This document shows positions 31,400 through 35,864 of a DNA stretch of 35,864 bases, one piece after another. Location: contig JAFWYJ010000056.1 in the NCBI GenBank assembly GCA_017517745.1, forward strand, positions 1-35,864, read 5' to 3'. The notes below the pieces were generated by a model. The model saw only the letters and a program-made list of their open reading frames with translations, was not told the origin of the DNA and made no database searches. A program made the position numbers and the translations under genes. Within the stretch, counting starts at the first letter, position 1; each line of letters starts with the position of its first letter. This stretch comes from Clostridia bacterium (GTDB lineage: Bacteria; Bacillota; Clostridia; Oscillospirales; CAG-272).

Positions 31400-32826
31400 G
31401 TCGTTCTGATTTTGAAGCCGTGATCGGCTTGGAGGTTCACGCCGAGTTGAGGACGAAAACCAAGATTTTTTGTTCTTGTCCCACCGATTTCGGTGCCGAA
31501 CCCAACACGCAGTGCTGTCCGATCTGCATGGGGCTTCCCGGTTCGATGCCGTCTTTGAATCGCCGCGTGGTCGAACTCGCGGCAATGGCGGGGCTTGCCT
31601 TGCATTGTACGGTCTCCCCGATTTCTCGCACCGACCGCAAGCAGTATTTTTATCCCGATCTTCCCAAGGCGTATCAGATTTCGCAAGGTGAAGTTCCGCT
31701 GTGTCGGAACGGTTATCTTGTCTTGAAAACGGCCGAGGGGGAGAGAAGGATCGGCATTTCGCGCATTCATATCGAGGAGGATGCGGGAAAGTTGATGCAC
31801 GAAAACGGAAAAACCTTGATCGATTATAACCGCAGCGGAGTGCCGCTGATCGAGATCGTTTCCGAGCCGCATCTTCGTTCCGGACGAGAGGCTGCGGATT
31901 ATTTGCGCACGCTTCGCGCGATCCTCGTTTCGTGCGGTGTCACCGACGGCAAGATGCAGGAGGGCTCGTTGCGCTGTGACGTCAACGTTTCGGTGCGCCC
32001 CGTGGGAATGAAAACGTTCGGTGTCAGAACCGAGATCAAAAATCTGAACTCCTTTACGTTTGTGGAAAAGGCGATCGAATATGAGATCGCGCGTCAGATC
32101 GCGCTGATCGAGCGTGGCGAAGGCGTTCGGATGGAGACGCGTCGCTACGATGCGGTGAGCGGGGAAACCGTGCTGATGCGCCGAAAGGAGCAAGCCGAGG
32201 ACTATCGCTTCATCGTTGAACCCGATCTTCCCCCGATCCTTTTGACTGAGACGGAGATCGAGGCACTGCGACAGTGCCTTCCCGAATTTCCCGATGCCAG
32301 AGCCGCGCGATTGGTACGCGAATACGGCCTTGCGGAAAAAGATGCAAGAACCCTGTGTCAGGACGTGGCTCTTGGCAATTATTTTGAGGCTGCCGCCAAA
32401 TCCTGCGCATATCCCAGACTTGTTTCCAACCTGTTGCTTTCCGAGCTTTTGCGCCATTGTGACGGCGCGGAGTTCGTGTCTCCCGTGTCCGCGGATCGCT
32501 TGGCGGCGTTGGCGGATCTGATGGGAGAGGGAACGGTCAACAGTGCCACTGTCAAGAAGTTGCTTTTGCGCTTGTGCGAGGGGGATTTTGATCCGCGCCT
32601 TGTCGTGGAGCAAGAGGATTTGGGGCAGATTCGAGACAAGGCGAAACTGCGAACCGTCGCATTGGAAGTGATTGCCGAAAATCCGCGTGCCGTTGCAGAC
32701 TATCGCAACGGGAAAAACGCCGCGCTTCGTTCGCTTCAAGGACGTCTTATGGCGAAAACCGGCGGCAGAGCCGAGCCGATTCTCTCCGAAAAGATTATGA
32801 AGGAGCTTTTGAAAGAGGAGGTGTGA
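31396..32826 (+). CDS. gatB: Aspartyl/glutamyl-tRNA amidotransferase subunit B
   Basis: 476 residues from a GTG at 31396 that overlaps the gatA stop (GTGA), with GAGGAGG six to eight bases before. EAVIGLEVHAELRTKTKIFC, the Cys-x-Cys...CPICMGLPG zinc-type site, YFYPDLPKAYQISQ, and RIHIEEDAGKL (kinase/transamidase site) are standard; the C-terminal YqeY-like tRNA-binding domain ends IMKELLKEE. It activates the tRNA-bound Glu or Asp with ATP and transfers ammonia. Presence of the complex implies that at least one of GlnRS or AsnRS is missing or backed up in this organism. Confidence 0.98.
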   Translation: MSRSDFEAVIGLEVHAELRTKTKIFCSCPTDFGAEPNTQCCPICMGLPGSMPSLNRRVVELAAMAGLALHCTVSPISRTDRKQYFYPDLPKAYQISQGEVPLCRNGYLVLKTAEGERRIGISRIHIEEDAGKLMHENGKTLIDYNRSGVPLIEIVSEPHLRSGREAADYLRTLRAILVSCGVTDGKMQEGSLRCDVNVSVRPVGMKTFGVRTEIKNLNSFTFVEKAIEYEIARQIALIERGEGVRMETRRYDAVSGETVLMRRKEQAEDYRFIVEPDLPPILLTETEIEALRQCLPEFPDARAARLVREYGLAEKDARTLCQDVALGNYFEAAAKSCAYPRLVSNLLLSELLRHCDGAEFVSPVSADRLAALADLMGEGTVNSATVKKLLLRLCEGDFDPRLVVEQEDLGQIRDKAKLRTVALEVIAENPRAVADYRNGKNAALRSLQGRLMAKTGGRAEPILSEKIMKELLKEEV

Positions 32827-32830
32827 CAGA

Positions 32831-33337
32831 ATGTACGAATATATTCCAACCGCGAAAAAGAAAAGAGAATTTTGGACCGTGGCGATTCTTTCGGTGACGG
32901 CGGCGATTTTGTTTGTTTTTTCCACTCAGCCGTATTGCGTCTATCCCGCGCTGTGGCAACTGACAAGCGTTGTTCTTTTGGTTGCGGTGATCATGCTGGT
33001 TTCCAATTGCTTGCTGCGGGAATTCCTCTATCGCGTCGCCCCGAGAGAGGGGATCGACGGAGGATTTTCTTTGGATTTTACGGTTGTCGAATGTCACGGA
33101 AAACGTCGAACTGTTGTTTGTCGGATCTCGGTTGAGGATATTAAAGAGATTGTTCCGCTCACGCCCGAAAATAAAAAGCAATTCTTCAAAACGCCAAGGG
33201 GAAAGTTCGTTTACCGCTATGTTTCGAGGCTTGCGCCGCGAAATGCCTGTCGGCTGACCGTGCGGAACGAGGAGGAAGTTTTTTATCTCTTTATTGTTGC
33301 CGACGAGTGTCTGCTCGAAATGCTGAAAAAACGCTAA
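32831..33337 (+). CDS. Uncharacterised two-TM membrane protein with a small cytoplasmic beta-rich domain
   Basis: 168 residues; GAGGAGG sits nine bases ahead, overlapping the end of gatB, so it is the last gene of that operon. Two hydrophobic helices (about 15-33 and 40-64) are followed by about 100 residues with alternating hydrophobic strands (FSLDFTVVECHGKRRTVVCR, ISVEDIKEIVPLTPENKK, CRLTVRNEEEVFYLFIVADE) ending in a helix, the layout of bacterial PH-like domains behind a TM hairpin. I do not recognise the family and see no catalytic motif. Confidence 0.75.
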   Translation: MYEYIPTAKKKREFWTVAILSVTAAILFVFSTQPYCVYPALWQLTSVVLLVAVIMLVSNCLLREFLYRVAPREGIDGGFSLDFTVVECHGKRRTVVCRISVEDIKEIVPLTPENKKQFFKTPRGKFVYRYVSRLAPRNACRLTVRNEEEVFYLFIVADECLLEMLKKR

Positions 33338-33350
33338 TATAGCAATTTTT
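33326..33350 (+). terminator. Weak terminator-like hairpin after the gat operon
   Basis: AAAAAacGCTA-ata-TAGCaaTTTTT overlaps the stop codon at 33335-33337. The G/C core is only four pairs, so efficiency would be low. Confidence 0.35.
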
Positions 33351-33374
33351 GTCTTGTTGATAACCATTCGTGAC

Positions 33375-33403
33375 TTGAATTTGAACATAATATGTCTTAT
33401 AAT
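33375..33403 (+). promoter_or_regulatory. Promoter of the isomerase-oxidoreductase pair
   Basis: TTGAAT (33375-33380), 17 bases, TATAAT (33398-33403). AAAGGAG follows about 40 bases downstream ahead of the start at 33457. Confidence 0.8.
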
Positions 33404-33456
33404 ATTATCAGTGGGAGAATGTTCCCCATCAAAAAAAGTTAAAGGAGACGCAAAAA

Positions 33457-34272
33457 ATGTCATTTCCTGTTGCGATTCAGTTGTATTCTTTGAGAAACGA
33501 TGCAAAAGCAAATCTGTACGCGACGCTCAAAGAAGTGAAAAAGCTTGGCTACGACGGCGTTGAGTTCGCCGGACTGTACGGTCATACCGCCGCAGAGGTG
33601 CGCGACATGTGCCGTGATATTGGATTGGATCCGATCTCGGCACACGTTCCTTACAAGGAAATGGTCGAGGATCCCGAGGCTGTGCTGAGCCAGTATGCCT
33701 TGATCGGCTGCAAGTACGTGGCTGTTCCGTATCTGAACGAGGATCTCCGCCCGGGTACCGAAAAATTCCCCGAGGTCATCGAGAACGTCGCCAAGATCGG
33801 TGCCGTCGCGAAGAAGCTGGGCATGACGTTGCTCTATCATAATCACGATTTCGAATTTGTCAAGCTGGACGGCAAATATGCGCTGGATATTCTCTACGAC
33901 GAGGTTCCCGCAGACCTGCTCCAGACCGAGCTGGATACCTGCTGGGTAAACGTCGGCGGCGAGGACCCCGCGAATTATCTGCTCAAGTATTCCAACCGTT
34001 CTCCCGTCGTTCACCTCAAGGATTTTGAGGGTGAGAAATCCGACGATATGTACGAGCTGATCGGCATTGACAAAAAGGCAAGCGCCAAGTCCGCAAAATT
34101 CGAGCTTCGCCCCGTTGGAAGCGGCAAGCAGAATTTCCCCGCCATTCTCGAGGCTGCGAAAAAAGCAGGCACCTCCTGGGTGGTCGTTGAGCAGGACGAG
34201 GCAACCATGGGACTCACTCCGATGGAATCCGCAGCGAAGAGCCGCGAATATCTGAAGTCCATCGGTAATTGA
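33457..34272 (+). CDS. Sugar phosphate isomerase/epimerase-like TIM-barrel protein
   Basis: 271 residues; AAAGGAG precedes the ATG by about ten bases. The AP-endonuclease-2-type (xylose-isomerase-like) barrel is seen in VKKLGYDGVEFAGLYG, ISAHVPYKEM, LLYHNHDFEF, ELDTCWVNVGG, SPVVHLKDFEG and WVVVEQDEAT. Glu, Asp, His and Glu at the strand ends are the expected metal ligands. Close in type to IolE/IolI and related inosose or keto-sugar isomerases annotated only generally. It lies 33 bases before a Gfo/Idh/MocA dehydrogenase with which it should act in sequence on a sugar or cyclitol; no transporter or kinase is present to say which. Confidence 0.88.
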   Translation: MSFPVAIQLYSLRNDAKANLYATLKEVKKLGYDGVEFAGLYGHTAAEVRDMCRDIGLDPISAHVPYKEMVEDPEAVLSQYALIGCKYVAVPYLNEDLRPGTEKFPEVIENVAKIGAVAKKLGMTLLYHNHDFEFVKLDGKYALDILYDEVPADLLQTELDTCWVNVGGEDPANYLLKYSNRSPVVHLKDFEGEKSDDMYELIGIDKKASAKSAKFELRPVGSGKQNFPAILEAAKKAGTSWVVVEQDEATMGLTPMESAAKSREYLKSIGN

Positions 34273-34305
34273 TTTTTAGAAAATTATTTAAGGAGGATTT
34301 GAATC

Positions 34306-35469
34306 ATGGGATTGGATGATTTCAAGGAAAACCAAGAAAAAAAGGTAATTGACGCCAACAAGAAGGTCAGAGTGGGCTTTATCGGATGCGGATGGATCGC
34401 AACCAGCCACATCAAGGCACTTCTGAAGCAGCCCGACGTCGAGATCGTTGCAGGATGCGACCTCATTCCCGGCAAGGCAAAGGCATTCTTTGAGAAGTTC
34501 GAGGTTGAGGGAGTCAAGACCGACTACGCTTCTCACAAGGAAATGCTTGCGGACAAGAGCCTCAAGCTCGACGCCGTAACCATTTGTACCTACAACCGTC
34601 AGCACGCAGAGCCCGCCATCGAGGCACTCAATGCAGGTCTGCACGTTCTGCTGGAGAAGCCCTTCACCGTCACTCTCGACGAGGCAGTTGCCGTCATGAA
34701 GGCAGAGAAGGCAAGCGGCAAGGTGCTCTCCATCGGCTTCCAGCCCAGAATGGACGCCAATATGAAGATGATCAAGAAGATCGTCGAATCCGGCGAGCTC
34801 GGACAGATCTACTACATCCAGACCGGTGGCGGACGCCGTCGCGGTATTCCCACGCCTTACGGCACCACCTTCATCGAGGACGAGACCGCAGGAATCGGCG
34901 CACTCGGTGACATTGGATGCTATTCTCTGGATATGGTCCTTAACGCCATTGGCTATCCGAAGCCTCTGACTGTTTCGGGCTACAAGTCCGCTTTCTTCGG
35001 AACCGATCCCAACTATGCGGGATATCTCAACTGCGGTCACCCCGAATACGCAAAGAAGTTCGGCGTTGATGACTTCGCTGCTGCATTCATTCGTCTCGAG
35101 GGCGGCATCATTCTCGACTTCCGTATCGCATGGGCGATGAACCTCGACACCCCCGGTGACACGATCATCATGGGTACCAAGGGAAGCCTGCGCATTCCTT
35201 CCACCGAGTGCTGGAACGGCACTGTCGGCGGCCCCATGACCCTGTATCATGAGGTTTGCGGCGAGCAGACGCAGACCGAGATCCCGATCATCAAGATGAA
35301 AGAGGGACTGTTCGATCTCAAGATCCGTACCTTCCTCGACGCAGTCAAGGAAAATGGCACGGCTCCCGTTCCGTCCTCTCAGATTCTCTACAACCAGGCG
35401 ATCATCGACGGTATCGCAAAGTCCGCAGAGCTCGGACGCGAGATCGAGATCGAGATTCCCGAGATCTAA
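34306..35469 (+). CDS. Gfo/Idh/MocA-family NAD(P)-dependent oxidoreductase
   Basis: 387 residues; AAGGAGG nine bases before the ATG. The N-terminal Rossmann fold is VGFIGCGWIATSHIKAL (GxGxxA-like, about 25-41), with VTICTYNRQHAEPAIEALNA and the diagnostic EKPFTVTLDEA (Lys-Pro for cofactor and substrate). The C-terminal substrate domain has GIGALGDIGCYSLDMVLNAI, where the usual Asp-x-Gly-x-His pattern reads DIGCYSLD. A 20-residue charged extension precedes the fold. It oxidises or reduces a sugar or cyclitol hydroxyl, in a pair with the upstream isomerase-like protein. Codon use is strongly biased, as in well-expressed genes. Confidence 0.92.
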   Translation: MGLDDFKENQEKKVIDANKKVRVGFIGCGWIATSHIKALLKQPDVEIVAGCDLIPGKAKAFFEKFEVEGVKTDYASHKEMLADKSLKLDAVTICTYNRQHAEPAIEALNAGLHVLLEKPFTVTLDEAVAVMKAEKASGKVLSIGFQPRMDANMKMIKKIVESGELGQIYYIQTGGGRRRGIPTPYGTTFIEDETAGIGALGDIGCYSLDMVLNAIGYPKPLTVSGYKSAFFGTDPNYAGYLNCGHPEYAKKFGVDDFAAAFIRLEGGIILDFRIAWAMNLDTPGDTIIMGTKGSLRIPSTECWNGTVGGPMTLYHEVCGEQTQTEIPIIKMKEGLFDLKIRTFLDAVKENGTAPVPSSQILYNQAIIDGIAKSAELGREIEIEIPEI

Positions 35470-35486
35470 GACCAATGTATAATAAT

Positions 35487-35524
35487 GAGGGAAAGTCTCA
35501 GTCGAGGCTTTCCCTCTGATTTTC
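35487..35524 (+). terminator. Intrinsic terminator after the oxidoreductase
   Basis: GAGGGAAAG(T)CTC-agt-CGAG(G)CTTTCCCTC, a nine-base perfect outer stem (35487-35516) followed by TGATTTTCG. It isolates the following rRNA-type promoters. Confidence 0.85.
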
Positions 35525-35651
35525 GAAAGGAGAAATTTGGTCGTCGAAGAAGGGAAAATATCGTTTTTGCTCGTTTCTTCGGGCTTTTTGCAAAAAAACA
35601 TGGCGGTTTTTCACAAAACGTAAAAAAATAAAAGAAAAATGAAAAAAAGGG

Positions 35652-35680
35652 TTGACAAACCAAGTGAAATATGATAGAAT
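35652..35680 (+). promoter_or_regulatory. Upstream promoter (P1) of a probable rRNA operon
   Basis: TTGACA (35652-35657), 17 bases, TAGAAT (35675-35680), preceded by an A-rich run like an UP element. Confidence 0.8.
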
Positions 35681-35781
35681 ATACAAGCTCACCTCGGAAG
35701 CGGGGAGGGCGAGATACCGGATTGGACGAGCCGAGGGTGAAAAACTTTTGAAAAAACTTGAAAAAAGTTTTGAAAAAGGTA

Positions 35782-35810
35782 TTGACAAGGCGGAACCGAT
35801 GTGGTATAAT
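35782..35810 (+). promoter_or_regulatory. Downstream promoter (P2) of a probable rRNA operon
   Basis: TTGACA (35782-35787), 17 bases, TATAAT (35805-35810), 130 bases after P1. The stretch before it is A-rich with an inverted AACTTTT/AAAAGTT pair, again UP-like. Confidence 0.92.
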
Positions 35811-35864
35811 AGAAAGGTCGGCACGCCGATGGCACGCCGACAAATGATCTTTGAAAATTGAACA
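35811..35864 (+). other. rRNA operon leader running off the window
   Basis: After P2 comes GTCGGC-ac-GCC-gat-GGC-ac-GCCGAC, a hairpin at about 35818-35842, then GATCTTTGAAAATTGAACA at the very end. The CTTTGAAAA(C/T)TGAACA text is a hallmark of Firmicute 16S rRNA leaders, just before the mature 16S. No rRNA base is in the window itself. Confidence 0.75.

Overview
The window looks like a chromosomal piece of an anaerobic, spore-forming Clostridia-type Firmicute. Supporting signs are an alpha/beta-type small acid-soluble spore protein, an oxygen-sensitive glycyl radical enzyme with its activase, gatCAB (transamidation route to Gln-tRNA/Asn-tRNA), the rpmH-rnpA-yidD-yidC-jag-mnmE cluster, strong GGAGG ribosome sites, and TTGACA-17-TATAAT promoters. 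No species can be named from the sequence alone.

Positions 1 to about 9.4 kb are accessory and visibly more A/T-rich, with many broken genes. They hold a decayed fragment resembling a clostridial mobile-element protein (probably the N-terminal part of a YonO/QDE-1-like polymerase), an unidentified fragment, and then an intact catabolic-looking island: a divergent AraC-type regulator, an EamA/DMT-like transporter, a glycyl radical enzyme (GRE), an aldo/keto reductase and a GRE-activating enzyme. After these come a fragment of another mobile or phage-type gene, a Phd/YefM-RelE/ParE toxin-antitoxin pair, a TnpV-like gene that has lost its start, a cluster of small hairpins, and a spore protein gene with an odd tail.

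Positions 9.4 to 17.5 kb are a minus-strand gene block read from right to left: rlmB, a 1211-residue membrane protein with a long disordered N-terminus and what looks like a catalytically dead P-type-ATPase fold, a TIGR03960/TIGR03936-type radical SAM fusion, and an SGNH/sialate-O-acetylesterase-like hydrolase, closed by a terminator. A tRNA-Ser(GGA) with an unusual inverted and direct repeat at its 3' side separates this block from plus-strand genes: a PfkB sugar kinase, a 951-residue CvpA-like membrane protein of unknown role, and a CapD/PglF-type nucleotide-sugar dehydratase. Each of these three has its own promoter.

Positions 24.6 to 33.3 kb are the housekeeping run rpmH-rnpA-yidD-yidC-jag-mnmE-gatC-gatA-gatB plus a small two-TM protein. 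dnaA, rsmG and mnmG are not adjacent. Then come a sugar-isomerase-like TIM-barrel gene and a Gfo/Idh/MocA oxidoreductase as a two-gene unit, a terminator, and tandem strong promoters ending in a leader typical of rRNA operons, so a 16S rRNA gene probably starts just past the right edge.

The best candidates for undescribed biology are the GRE operon, whose radical-cysteine loop reads GCNWC instead of the usual GCxE, and the degenerate P-type-ATPase-like protein with repeated IxIxP motifs in its disordered arm.
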